Below are positions 22,778 through 33,700 of a stretch of DNA of 64,000 nucleotides, piece by piece (positions within the stretch are counted from its first letter, which is position 1; every line of letters starts with the position of its first letter). A program made the translations under genes and the position numbers. Below the pieces are notes generated by a model. The model had not been told where the DNA came from. It was given only the letters and a program-made list of their open reading frames with translations, and searched no databases. Source of the stretch: Pristionchus mayeri (taxonomy: Eukaryota; Nematoda; Chromadorea; Rhabditida; Neodiplogasteridae); the NCBI GenBank assembly GCA_036245805.1, contig BTRK01000004.1, forward strand, positions 31,171,541 through 31,235,540, written 5' to 3'.

Positions 22778-25009
22778 ATGACCGATCTCAGTGCTACGTT
22801 CCGTCGGGTTATCGCGACCAAGAGGAACGCCCTCCCTCAGCTGTACGCTGATGTGGAATCGATCTCCACGAGCAATTCCGCTCTCGGCAATTCGGCGTCG
22901 AGTAGAGAGTACTACGATCTCCTCGGAAAGGCAACGCGCCTCAGAGGAAAACTCGCGAGCTCTCTCGATGTGACCAAGGACACTGCCAAGAAATGGGAAT
23001 CAGCACTGGAGGCTCTTGATGAGGATGACAAGGACACCGCGACCGATGTTCTCGTGAAATACTTCACCGATTCATCGACGGAGAGCAAATCAATCGCCGC
23101 GATCGAAGCTGACGTCAAGGAACGACTTGCGGATCTGGATTCGGAGATCGCACTACTCAACCGAATGCTCGACGCGAGCTCTGCGACCCCTGCAGCGACA
23201 TCCGCTCTGATGGGCGCTTCAGCGATACCGACTTCCGGTGGTACAGGCACGGATACCCTGACCAACTCACCGAACCATCTCGCTCCCAACACCGTTCCTC
23301 TTCCACAACTTCCTACATTGACACTACCGAAGTTCAATGGAATGGATCACAAGGAATTCTGGACGGTGTTCTCCGATCTTATCGATAAGAAGGAACTCGG
23401 AGACGCGACGAAGCTGAGATACCTCGAGAGCACGCTCGAAGGCAAGGCCCTCGATCTCTATCGGCATCTCCGAAAGAGAGGCACATCCTACGCCGCGATA
23501 ATCTCTCGCTTCCAAACCGAATATGGACGGGATGAATTCGCTCACCTCTTCGAACAATGGAACCTCTTGGAACCAGAGACTGATTCGTTCGACGACCAAC
23601 TGGATGCTGTGAATGAGTGTGAGACACTGCAGCATCAGATGAAGGAGGTCGACGTGGAGATGGACACCTATCCATACTTCTCCCACGAGATCGTCAAACG
23701 ATTCCCTCTCCCGTCGCAACGAGTTGTGTACAAGGCGCAACAAGAGAAGGATCGACACCTCACTCTGACCGAAGTACTCGCAGTTCTGAGGGAGTACCTG
23801 ACTGCTGAACAGTACATTCACAGCCACTACCTCGATGAGGCATCGACGGAGAGAGCTGGAAACACTCCGATGATCGTGATTACCGCTATTCAGCCGCGTC
23901 AGAAGCACGCTCTTCCCAAGGCGGGAAACACGACGAATACGGATTTCGCCTTGAGGGATGATTGCCTGTTCTGCTCGAATCACCAGAACTCGGCCTGTTG
24001 TACTCTCGCGCATGGGGAGAAGAGATCGATTCTCAGGACTCAAGGACGCTGCTTCATTTGTTTCCAGCATGGTCACAGAGCTGATCAATGCAAGCAGCCC
24101 GAGTGCCCGATTTGCGGAGAGATGCACGATTTCACATTGTGTGAAGAGTTTCGTCTGGTCGTTCCGTATCACACGACGCAACCGAAAGCTAGACGCGGAT
24201 ATAGATATGCAGCTTCCCATCGCACAATCAAGAATTCGAGGCCGGCAAAGCTGAAAGAAGAAACTTCGAAGCAGTCTATCTCTCCGTCGGACACTGGATC
24301 CATGTCGGCCGATTTCAAGTCGTCGCACGACCCAGAGACGGCGACTTCACTGGAGTATCGTGCCATTAAGAGATGGAGACGTGATGCAGTGTCGATGATT
24401 ATCTCCGACATCGTCGTCGAGAAAGTAGAGCTGAGCATCTCTCTTCCGAATGAGATATCGATTGTTAGTGGGATCGAAGATGCTGCTCTCCCTCTGCCAC
24501 CAGTTGCCGAGACTGTAGATATCACACCGATTGCATTGTGCCCCCGCGATAAGGATCTCGCAGTGCACGAAGTCAGAGAGACTGCGAATTATTGGAGTGC
24601 CGATCGAGAATACGAACTATCCCATCTGGATGCTCACGATGAGCACGTCGCCATCATGAACGTGGACGCTCACGATCCTTCCCTGTGCGACAGTCTCGTT
24701 CGATATGATCTCACGTCGCTGGCCGTTCCTGTCGGTGGAAGTATGCTCGACAGCAGACCGAAGCTGGCTAGAAGACGATTCGAGCATCTGACGATGAAGT
24801 CGACGAACGATGCCAATGCTCGTGCTGGAAAAGTACTTACGGACGCCAGATCAGGAGCAAGCAGAAGAGCCACGAGCCCCCTGAGACCCCGAGAGCCCGG
24901 GCGGATATGGCTAACACGATGCTCTCTTCGTGATACGAAGTTCTTCTCTCAATGGTCGTACTACTGCGTCGCCAGCAACGCTGATGTGAATATCGTGCGA
25001 TCACAATAA
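22778..25009 (+). CDS. BEL/Pao-type Gag polyprotein of a gag-only LTR element (743 residues)
   Basis: Gag forms the retrotransposon particle and binds its RNA. The N-terminal half is helical and charged. Residues about 175-350 (LPTLTLPKFNGMDHKEFWTV onward) match the capsid-type domain of BEL/Pao gags, including YLESTLEGKALDLYRHL. A cluster of zinc knuckles follows at about residues 395-470: CLFCSNHQNSACC, CFICFQHGHRADQC and CPICGEMHDFTLC. The remaining 270 residues have no protease, reverse transcriptase, RNase H or integrase signature, and only 199 bases lie between the stop and the 3' LTR. The single unbroken frame, near-identical LTRs and clean target duplication point to a recent insertion that must borrow pol from an autonomous relative. 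Confidence 0.9.
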   Translation: MTDLSATFRRVIATKRNALPQLYADVESISTSNSALGNSASSREYYDLLGKATRLRGKLASSLDVTKDTAKKWESALEALDEDDKDTATDVLVKYFTDSSTESKSIAAIEADVKERLADLDSEIALLNRMLDASSATPAATSALMGASAIPTSGGTGTDTLTNSPNHLAPNTVPLPQLPTLTLPKFNGMDHKEFWTVFSDLIDKKELGDATKLRYLESTLEGKALDLYRHLRKRGTSYAAIISRFQTEYGRDEFAHLFEQWNLLEPETDSFDDQLDAVNECETLQHQMKEVDVEMDTYPYFSHEIVKRFPLPSQRVVYKAQQEKDRHLTLTEVLAVLREYLTAEQYIHSHYLDEASTERAGNTPMIVITAIQPRQKHALPKAGNTTNTDFALRDDCLFCSNHQNSACCTLAHGEKRSILRTQGRCFICFQHGHRADQCKQPECPICGEMHDFTLCEEFRLVVPYHTTQPKARRGYRYAASHRTIKNSRPAKLKEETSKQSISPSDTGSMSADFKSSHDPETATSLEYRAIKRWRRDAVSMIISDIVVEKVELSISLPNEISIVSGIEDAALPLPPVAETVDITPIALCPRDKDLAVHEVRETANYWSADREYELSHLDAHDEHVAIMNVDAHDPSLCDSLVRYDLTSLAVPVGGSMLDSRPKLARRRFEHLTMKSTNDANARAGKVLTDARSGASRRATSPLRPREPGRIWLTRCSLRDTKFFSQWSYYCVASNADVNIVRSQ

Positions 25010-25197
25010 CGAGGCGTCTACCAGAAGACCATCGCTTCTCACCCCTCGAGCAATCGTTTTCTTACATGATCTTCCCTTCACTTCAACAACGGCAGACTTC
25101 ACCGACGAAGACCTGCGGAAGAGCAGTATCCCATTGCCCCCTCTGCATAGTATTCGTTAGATTTTCACTGTTGTAGACCGTAATGCCACTTCTCCCG

Positions 25198-25208
25198 TGT
25201 GGGGGGAG
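25198..25208 (+). promoter_or_regulatory. Polypurine tract
   Basis: TGTGGGGGGAG immediately precedes the 3' LTR, the position expected for the plus-strand primer. Confidence 0.75.
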
Positions 25209-25530
25209 TGTCAAGAGTTTAGTTGAACTCTTGTAGACAGTTCAAAGTTCTAACTATTCCCGTCCCCTTATCATCTGCTCATCTCTTCACCCCCCCCCCC
25301 CCGCTCATTGCCCCCTCTCCCCTCGGCTCTAACCTCTCTCCTCCCCCCTCTCGCCAGCGCAATGCGCAGAGAGGGGGGTATATAACTGCCTCGTTTTCAC
25401 TGTTTCTTCGCTTCACTTGCCCTGTCTACTCAGATAAAGTTCCATTAACGTGACCCTACTTTTCTGAGTTTGACAGTACACCGACCACTAAGGTCCAAGC
25501 CGGTAGAAAACCCGAGCTGGAATTAGTATA
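25209..25530 (+). repeat. 3' LTR of the gag-only retrotransposon
   Basis: It is nearly identical to 22168-22495, with a shorter C run. It is followed by the GGTTG duplication at 25531-25535. Confidence 0.93.
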
Positions 25531-25535
25531 GGTTG

Positions 25536-26170
25536 GATAAACAGTCATTATCATGGGGGGGTCAGGAAATTTCCAGAAGAGAGAAGCTACGATAAGAGCT
25601 CTCGAAAGATGTATCCTACATCAACATGCTCTCCATTCGCAGATTACAATCAGATATTTGATCTCTCTATCCTTTCTTCCGCTCAACCTAAGATGTGCGG
25701 TTTAGAGTAGGAGCCATGTGCTCTCTTCTTCCAGTCGTCTTCTACCAAGCAGATTGGCATTCACTTACCCATCCCCACCAAGAAAATGGGAATGCATGCT
25801 GTACAGGGATGAACTCCTTCCTCAAAATTTGATCTCATTGTGATCCTGGCTAGCTTGTTCATTCTTTCCGTTTTCCACGTTCGAGCGACTTTGCCTACTA
25901 TTTCTATGTTTTCATAAGGAAGCCAAGTGGGAGTCAAGCAAGGAGGATGGACGTCATCATTCGTACTAACAAGGAACCGCAAAAGTACGCGGAAGTCAAA
26001 CATAAATCTGAGTTGCCAAGTCGAAACTGACCATCGAGGGAGGTCCATTCCATATCTAACATCATTGGATAATTGTTTCCTAAGACCCGAATTTTAATTA
26101 TTGAAATTTCGGAAAATTTTTGGTTGTACCAGCCTAGACTCGTATTTGATTCTTGGCAACTCACAGCCAT
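25536..26170. other. Non-coding stretch
   Basis: No exon with plausible splice sites was recognised. Short frames on both strands show no family resemblance. Confidence 0.35.
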
Positions 26171-26174
26171 CACC

Positions 26175-26242
26175 TCGAATGGCTCAGTCGGTAGTGTGCC
26201 TTCGCTTTTGCAAAAGGTTAGGGGTTCAACCCCTGCCGCAGA
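26175..26242 (+). repeat. tRNA-like sequence (pseudo-tRNA or SINE head)
   Basis: TGGCTCAGTCGGTAGTG resembles a Pol III A box with D-loop, and GGGGTTCAACCCC (26221-26233) is a perfect T-arm and B box at tRNA spacing. The acceptor stem does not pair and the anticodon arm is irregular, so this is not a working tRNA. It may be a decayed tRNA or the head of a tRNA-derived SINE. Confidence 0.45.
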
Positions 26243-26425
26243 AGACACCTTTTGTATATTTTTCCACCTCTTATTGTCTTTTCCCTTGACTGTACCTCCT
26301 CGATTTACATGTTTTTACACTTATTTGAAATTTTCAATGCTGTATCTGGTGTCTCATTCAATACAAACAGAGACAAATAAGCAGTGAAGAAGACTTCTCA
26401 TTGCCCACTATGGCATTAGTGAATA

Positions 26426-27427
26426 TGACGGCGGTTGTGTAATAATCGAACAAGGTCTGGCACATCGATTTTTCAAAAACTTGTGCTAAGGGGTTCTCGA
26501 GGGTGCTGATTAACGTGGTCTACTTCATTTTGCACCAACTCGACCGGTTAAGCCAGGCTGCATGTAGGCTGCATCTACCTTTACGACCGTAACTCATGAA
26601 CCGATTGAGGAATCAAATTCAAATTTGTATAGTGATAAAATGAGACACCTAGGACACTAAATTAGCATATTTTATTTTATGCTAAAATAACGTAAAATCG
26701 GTTCTCGAATATACAGCAGAAACTGAAGATGAGAATTAGACGAGGAGATGCGTCTTGTTCCAGGGATCATTTTTCGTATGCAGGGTATGGGGTTAGAAGC
26801 CCGCGTTTTTATGTTACGCACCATTTTATAGGCCATTTATCGCTTTTGGACCGCCCAAACTGCACAAAGAATGACGAATGTGAACGTGTTTCACTTTCAA
26901 ATATACCCTCCTCTTGCAATAATTTAATCTGAGAGTATATTTGAAAGTGAAACACATTCTCATTCGTCACTCTTTGTGCAGTTCGTGCGGTCCAGATGCG
27001 ATAAATTACGTATAAATGATGCGTAACATAAAAACGCGGACTTCTAACCCCATACCCTGCATACGAAAAATGATCCCTGGAACAAATCGCATCTCCTCGT
27101 CTAATTCTCATCTTCAGTTTCTGCCGTATATTCGAGAACCGATTTTACGTTATTTTAGCATAAAATAAAATATGCTAATTTAGTGTCCTTGGAGTCGTAG
27201 GTGTCTCATTTTATCACTTTACAAATTTGAAGTTGATTTCGGTTCATGAGTTACGGTCGTAAAGGTAGATGCAGCCTACATGCAGCCTGGCTTAACCGAT
27301 CGAGTTGGTGCAAGATTAAGTTGGCCACGTTAATCAGCACCCTCGAGAAACCCTTTCCACAAGTTTTCCAAAAATCGATGTGCCAACTCCTTCAGGTCAT
27401 TGTTCGATTCTTACGCGACCGCCGTCA
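26426..27427. mobile_element. TA-flanked foldback element (1.0 kb)
   Basis: The ends TGACGGCGG and CCGCCGTCA are flanked by TA (26424-26425 and 27428-27429). The arms pair over about 450 bases, turning near 26925. The empty site is present in a paralogous sequence at about 39107-39150, where GTGAATATACTGCAGCTAT is uninterrupted on the minus strand. A single diverged arm of the same family lies at about 40505-40740. No coding capacity. Confidence 0.92.
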
Positions 27428-27667
27428 TATACTGCAGCTATACAACAACGATTCCACTTGTTTTAAATCTAATTTATGATAATTGCGATGAAATCGTCGC
27501 TCTACAAGCGCTATTCCATGTTTTTGGCGCTGTTTTATGCATTACAATTGAATCTACTTGCAGGGCCTTACATGCCTTCAACCCACTGATTTTAGCTGTG
27601 AATATATCAAATTGATAACAGTGAAATTTTACTTCCATGTGCGACATCATGGACACGGTACGATGTA

Positions 27668-28069
27668 TTGAGACTTGCAGTGAAGCAATCTTATTCCTCT
27701 CAGTGCCATGCAATCGCTCTGAAGGAGAATAGCGAACGATTGGTGACCTGTTCAATCCTCACGGACTCGCTCCTCCGGATTTGCTCGTCCCCTCAAGAGG
27801 TGTTCCTCAAGGAGAAGAGTGAGGAGGGTAAGCGGGAACAAGCGGGAACTATTATAATTAAAGGAATACTTTTGTTTCAGTGCCTAAAAATTTCGTCGGA
27901 ATGGCCAATTGCGAAGCCCCTGGGCAAGTACACCCAGGTCTACGATAATATCCCGCAGGCTGATGTAGATGCCCCGTCATGTCATTCAATGCTTTGTAAG
28001 GATATTGATGTCCAAATATTACAGGTACTATCCCGAATTGCCAATTTTAATTGGGAAAATTTCACTTAG
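27668..28069 (+). pseudogene. Gene-like segment inside the array (copies at 30216 and 32764; inverted at 38152-38553)
   Basis: An acceptor TTCCTCTCAG precedes a frame reading CHAIALKENSERLVTCSIL, LLRICSSPQEVFLKEKSEE, interrupted by a probable intron (GTAAGCGGG to TTTTGTTTCAG, 27828-27880) and continuing VPKNFVGMANCEAPGQ to a stop. An upstream exon begins after TTGCAG with GLTCLQPTDFSCEY, which is shared with the sequence at 42412-42470 (GLTCLQPAKHRCDYYEQ). I do not recognise the protein. Small size and paired cysteines suggest a secreted peptide family. Whether any copy is expressed is unknown. The third copy is truncated after 33030. Confidence 0.4.
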
Positions 28070-28254
28070 GAAAGTAATTTCACGTAAACAACAATTTGAG
28101 AAAGGCCATTGTGTAAGTAGACCTCCCGGAATTGATTGAGTGGGAAGAAATAACTGGTCAAAATGGGTTCGGAATATGTAATTACGGATAATGCTTTTTG
28201 GGAAAGTCAATTTTCGGAAATTTTTTCTTGGAAGTTTTTTATTGGGAAATCCAT

Positions 28255-29300
28255 GTGCTTTATGAGCTCGTTTGCGTAAGAATCAGACAATTTTGAGGAC
28301 ATTTGGCATTGGTCAAAAATGGTCAAATCTCTGAAACTTTATGATTTGGGGTAACTTGACCTGCTGAAGACGATAGACATATTCATTTTGGTCAAAGATC
28401 TGTCGTTGACCCCAGACGCCATGACGTCGAAGTAGGTCAATTTCGCATATCTGAATTCCAGATGCCGATAGAATTAAGCCAACATATATTTCGGGGCAGA
28501 ATTGGACGGCGATCACGCCTGTCCATTTCATTTTTCATGAACAATTAACACTAATTAGTAAAATGCAACTTTTTTTGAGCGTGCAAAGTATTCGGGGAGA
28601 CCGGAACCAAACTGACCGGCTTGACGAGAGGAATCCAAATCTGTTTTCAAATATAGGAAAAAACATCGCGGTAAGGTTTAAGGTGTGAAATAGTGAACTG
28701 TTTTGTGTGCAAAGTATGTGATTCCATCAACTCGTCCCTTGATCTACCCTTGTCACTCTGTCTAGTGACCTCTTCCCTTCCCTCTAGTTGCCTGAACTCT
28801 CTTCTCTCCCCCTTGTCTCTCGCACACTACTTGATGGGATCACTGATTTTGCGCACAAAACAGTTCACTATTTTGCACCTTAAACTTTAACGCGATGTTT
28901 TTTCCTATATTTGAAAACAGATCTGGATTCCTCTCGTCAAGCCGGTCAGTTTGGTTCCGGTCTCCCCGAATGCTTTGCATGCACAAAAAAGTTGCATTTT
29001 ACTAATTAGTGTTAATTGTTCATGAAAAATGAAATGGACAGGCGTGATCGCCGTCCAATTCTGCCCCGGAATATGTGTTGGCTTAATTTTAGTGACATCT
29101 GGAATTCAGATATACGAAATTTTCCTATTTCGACGTCATGGCGTCTGGGGTCAACGACAGATTTTTGACCAAAATGAATATGCCTATCATATTCAGCGGG
29201 TCAGGTTACCCAAAATCACAGAGTTTAAGCGAATTGACTTTTTAAGCCCATGCCAACAATTGTCCGATTCTTACGCAAACGGGCTCTTATACAAATCTAG
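28255..29300. mobile_element. Long-arm foldback element within the array unit
   Basis: 28255-28560 returns as an imperfect reverse complement at 29005-29300, and the next 170 bases inward also pair around a spacer at 28735-28835. The arms encode mirror frames starting MKWTGVIAVQFCP, which are incidental. The arms differ by about 15%, so they are older than the tandem duplication that copied them. Equivalent copies lie at 30803-31848 and, inverted, at 36921-37966. Confidence 0.85.
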
Positions 29301-29399
29301 AGTCGGTCCATCGCAGATATGCCTTCCGATTACATTTATTGACTCATTGCTGGTATTACATGTTAGATGTGTGCTGTCATTTAGCAATGCGGAGTAGTG

Positions 29400-29735
29400 A
29401 TGTTTGCTCGGGCATTGCTCGTCGCCTACTCGCACTCGGCGAGTCATTTTCACTCTCACTCGTTTTGACCGGTCACTCGCGAGTGAATTTTGGAGAATGA
29501 CTCGCCGAGTTGAGTGCTCGCCGAGCAATTACTCGCCGAGTAGAGCTGACTCGGCGAGTAACTCGCCGAGTGCTTTTGCATAGATTACCGCGAGTAATTT
29601 CGATTCATTCCTCTGTGCAACCCCCTCAGCTGTGTGGAGGGACACCGCGCGAGGAGACCCGAGAGTCAGTGAAATGAACTCGCGGGTCATACTCGACGAG
29701 CATCCTCACTCGGCGAGTAAAAAAAAAAAGTTGCA
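29400..29735. repeat. ACTCGSCGAGT palindrome cluster (four copies in the window)
   Basis: Six perfect copies of the 11-mer ACTCGGCGAGT/ACTCGCCGAGT lie within about 310 bases, mixed with variants such as ACTCGCGAGT, GCTCGCCGAGC and ACTCGACGAG. The same cluster occurs at about 31948-32270, 35650-36075 (extended version) and 36500-36815, and I saw none outside the array. The motif is self-complementary, so each copy can form a hairpin or a symmetric protein-binding site. Confidence 0.88.
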
Positions 29736-32700
29736 TTTTACTAATTAGTGTTAATTGTTCATGAAAAATGAAATGGACAGGCGTGATCGCCGTCCAATTC
29801 TGCCCCGGAATATGTGTTGGCTTAATTTTAGTGACATCTGGAATTCAGATATACGAAATTTTCCTATTTCGACGTCATGGCGTCTGGGGTCAACGACAGA
29901 TTTTTGACCAAAATGAATATGCCTATCATATTCAGCGGGTCAGGTTACCCAAAATCACAGAGTTTAAGCGAATTGACTTTTTAAGCCCATGCCAACAATT
30001 GTCCGATTCTTACGCAAACGGGCTCTTATACAAATCTAGAGTCGGTCCATCGCAGGCGCTATTCCATGTTTTTGGCGCTGTTTTATGCATTACAATTGAA
30101 TCTACTTGCAGGGCCTTACATGCCTTCAACCCACTGATTTTAGCTGTGAATATATCAAATTGATAACAGTGAAATTTTACTTCCATGTGCGACATCATGG
30201 ACACGGTACGATGTATTGAGACTTGCAGTGAAGCAATCTTATTCCTCTCAGTGCCATGCAATCGCTCTGAAGGAGAATAGCGAACGATTGGTGACCTGTT
30301 CAATCCTCACGGACTCGCTCCTCCGGATTTGCTCGTCCCCTCAAGAGGTGTTCCTCAAGGAGAAGAGTGAGGAGGGTAAGCGGGAACAAGCGGGAACTAT
30401 TATAATTAAAGGAATACTCTTGTTTCAGTGCCTAAAAATTTCGTCGGAATGGCCAATTGCGAAGCCCCTGGGCAAGTACACCCAGGTCTACGATAATATC
30501 CCGCAGGCTGATGTAGATGCCCCGTCATGTCATTCAATGCTTTGTAAGGATATTGATGTCCAAATATTACAGGTACTATCCCGAATTGCCAATTTTAATT
30601 GGGAAAATTTCACTTAGGAAAGTAATTTCACGTAAACAACAATTTGAGAAAGGCCATTGTGTAAGTAGACCTCCCGGAATTGATTGAGTGGGAAGAAATA
30701 ACTGGTCAAAATGGGTTCGGAATATGTAATTACGGATAATGCTTTTTGGGAAAGTCAATTTTCGGAAATTTTTTCTTGGAAGTTTTTTATTGGGAAATCC
30801 ATGTGCTTTATGAGCTCGTTTGCGTAAGAATCAGACAATTTTGAGGACATTTGGCATTGGTCAAAAATGGTCAAATCTCTGAAACTTTATGATTTGGGGT
30901 AACTTGACCTGCTGAAGACGATAGACATATTCATTTTGGTCAAAGATCTGTCGTTGACCCCAGACGCCATGACGTCGAAGTAGGTCAATTTCGCATATCT
31001 GAATTCCAGATGCCGATAGAATTAAGCCAACATATATTTCGGGGCAGAATTGGACGGCGATCACGCCTGTCCATTTCATTTTTCATGAACAATTAACACT
31101 AATTAGTAAAATGCAACTTTTTTTGAGCGTGCAAAGTATTCGGGGAGACCGGAACCAAACTGACCGGCTTGACGAGAGGAATCCAAATCTGTTTTCAAAT
31201 ATAGGAAAAAACATCGCGGTAAGGTTTAAGGTGTGAAATAGTGAACTGTTTTGTGTGCAAAGTATGTGATTCCATCAACTCGTCCCTTGATCTACCCTTG
31301 TCACTCTGTCTCGTGACCTCTTCCCTTCCCTCTAGCTGCCTGAACTCTCTTCTCTCCCCCTTGTCTCTCGCACACTACTTGATGGGATCACTGATTTTGC
31401 GCACAAAACAGTTCACTATTTTGCACCTTAAACTTTAACGCGATGTTTTTTCCTATATTTGAAAACAGATCTGGATTCCTCTCGTCAAGCCGGTCAGTTT
31501 GGTTCCGGTCTCCCCGAATGCTTTGCATGCACAAAAAAGTTGCATTTTACTAATTAGTGTTAATTGTTCATGAAAAATGAAATGGACAGGCGTGATCGCC
31601 GTCCAATTCTGCCCCGGAATATGTGTTGGCTTAATTTTAGTGACATCTGGAATTCAGATATACGAAATTTTCCTATTTCGACGTCATGGCGTCTGGGGTC
31701 AACGACAGATTTTTGACCAAAATGAATATGCCTATCATATTCAGCGGGTCAGGTTACCCAAAATCACAGAGTTTAAGCGAATTGACTTTTTAAGCCCATG
31801 CCAACAATTGTCCGATTCTTACGCAAACGGGCTCTTATACAAATCTAGAGTCGGTCCATCGCAGATATGCCTTCCGATTACATTTATTGACTCATTGCTG
31901 GTATTACATGTTAGATGTGTGCTGTCATTTAGCAATGCGGAGTAGTGATGTTTGCTCGGGCATTGCTCGTCGCCTACTCGCACTCGGCGAGTCATTTTCA
32001 CTCTCACTCGTTTTGACCGGTCACTCGCGAGTGAATTTTGGAGAATGACTCGCCGAGTTGAGTGCTCGCCGAGCAATTACTCGCCGAGTAGAGCTGACTC
32101 GGCGAGTAACTCGCCGAGTGCTTTTGCATAGATTACCGCGAGTAATTTCGATTCATTCCTCTGTGCAACCCCCTCAGCTGTGTGGAGGGACACCGCGCGA
32201 GGAGACCCGAGAGTCAGTGAAATGAACTCGCGAGTCATACTCGACGAGCATCCTCACTCGGCGAGTAAAAAAAAAAAGTTGCATTTTACTAATTAGTGTT
32301 AATTGTTCATGAAAAATGAAATGGACAGGCGTGATCGCCGTCCAATTCTGCCCCGGAATATGTGTTGGCTTAATTTTAGTGACATCTGGAATTCAGATAT
32401 ACGAAATTTTCCTATTTCGACGTCATGGCGTCTGGGGTCAACGACAGATTTTTGACCAAAATGAATATGCCTATCATATTCAGCGGGTCAGGTTACCCAA
32501 AATCACAGAGTTTAAGCGAATTGACTTTTTAAGCCCATGCCAACAATTGTCCGATTCTTACGCAAACGGGCTCTTATACAAATCTAGAGTCGGTCCATCG
32601 CAGGCGCTATTCCATGTTTTTGGCGCTGTTTTATGCATTACAATTGAATCTACTTGCAGGGCCTTACATGCCTTCAACCCACTGATTTTAGCTGTGAATA

Positions 32701-33060
32701 TATCAAATTGATAACAGTGAAATTTTACTTCCATGTGCGACATCATGGACACGGTACGATGTATTGAGACTTGCAGTGAAGCAATCTTATTCCTCTCAGT
32801 GCCATGCAATCGCGCTGAAGGAGAATAGCGAACGATTGGTGACCTGTTCAATCCTCACGGACTCGCTCCTCCGGATTTGCTCGTCCCCTCAAGAGGTGTT
32901 CCTCAAGGAGAAGAGTGAGGAGGGTAAGCGGGAACAAGCGGGAACTAGTATAATTAAAGGAATACTCTTGTTTCAGTGCCTAAAAATTTCGTCGGAATGG
33001 GCGAGAAGCCCCTGGGCAAGTTCATCCAATGCTTTGTAAGGATATTGATGTCCAAATATT

Positions 33061-33700
33061 ACACTCAGCATTCACTTCGATAAAGACGCATAATGACTAA
33101 CATGCAATTGCTTAGTAAGCTTTTCACAGCGTTCTTGATCGACAGAGAAGGGATCTGAATCGAACTGCAATAAGGAAACTTGAAATCCTGCTGAAACGAA
33201 ACTTGAAATCCTACTCCCGCTCGGTGAACAGAAATGACTAGGAGGATTTCTGTTTTACTCCACCAATGAGAAGCAAAAGTGATCAGAGTGCTCAAATTGG
33301 GGAATAGATTTTGTGTTTCACAGTGCTACCAAACATCGAAGCGCTTTCAAACATCCTATTCCCGCAGTTTTTGCAGTTAGGGCTTAGCGGGAAAATTCGA
33401 AATCTTAATCCCTTTGTTTACCCTTTTCTGGAGAGAATAATGGGGGCCGGAACGCTGTGTTTTCCATGCCTTGTATTCTCTCATTCATCGTCACTTGTGA
33501 ATTTTATGATCTTGTTGAACACCGAGAAATAAGTAATTCCAATGTCACAAGGTTTGCGAGTTATTTATGGGAGTTGAACAAGTTACTGAAAATTGTCACT
33601 ATCAGCGTGAAAATTGTCACTATCCAGTAGGAAATGGGAGAGACGACAAGTTACATTACTCGGACCTAATCAGAATCTGTGCTAATGCATCCTACAATAT
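33061..33700. other. Spacer, left part, with one arm of a 215 bp inverted repeat
   Basis: 33455-33670 matches 34745-34960 as a reverse complement with scattered differences. Nothing else was recognised. Together the two arms bracket the secreted-protein gene. Confidence 0.75.

Larger units (their letters stand above)
27435..33060. repeat. Tandem array with a 2548 bp unit (2.2 copies)
   Basis: Unit 1 starts near 27508, unit 2 at 30056 and a truncated third unit at 32604. Every landmark recurs at exactly 2548 bp; for example, the ATG at 27668 recurs at 30216 and 32764. Each unit contains a gene-like segment (27.5-28.07 kb), a long-arm foldback (28.26-29.30 kb), an ACTCGSCGAGT cluster (29.40-29.73 kb) and a second, shortened copy of the foldback arm with a 739 bp internal period. 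Units differ at only a few bases, such as TAGTGACC/TCGTGACC near 28763 and 31311. Confidence 0.93.

Noticed and set aside
23324..24328. 334-codon open frame on the minus strand
   Set aside because: It is antisense to the gag frame, has no domain, and its openness follows from the GA-rich codon use of gag.
29271..29528. 85-codon frame MLGEHSTRR and its copies
   Set aside because: It is a translation of the ACTCGSCGAGT cluster and foldback arm.
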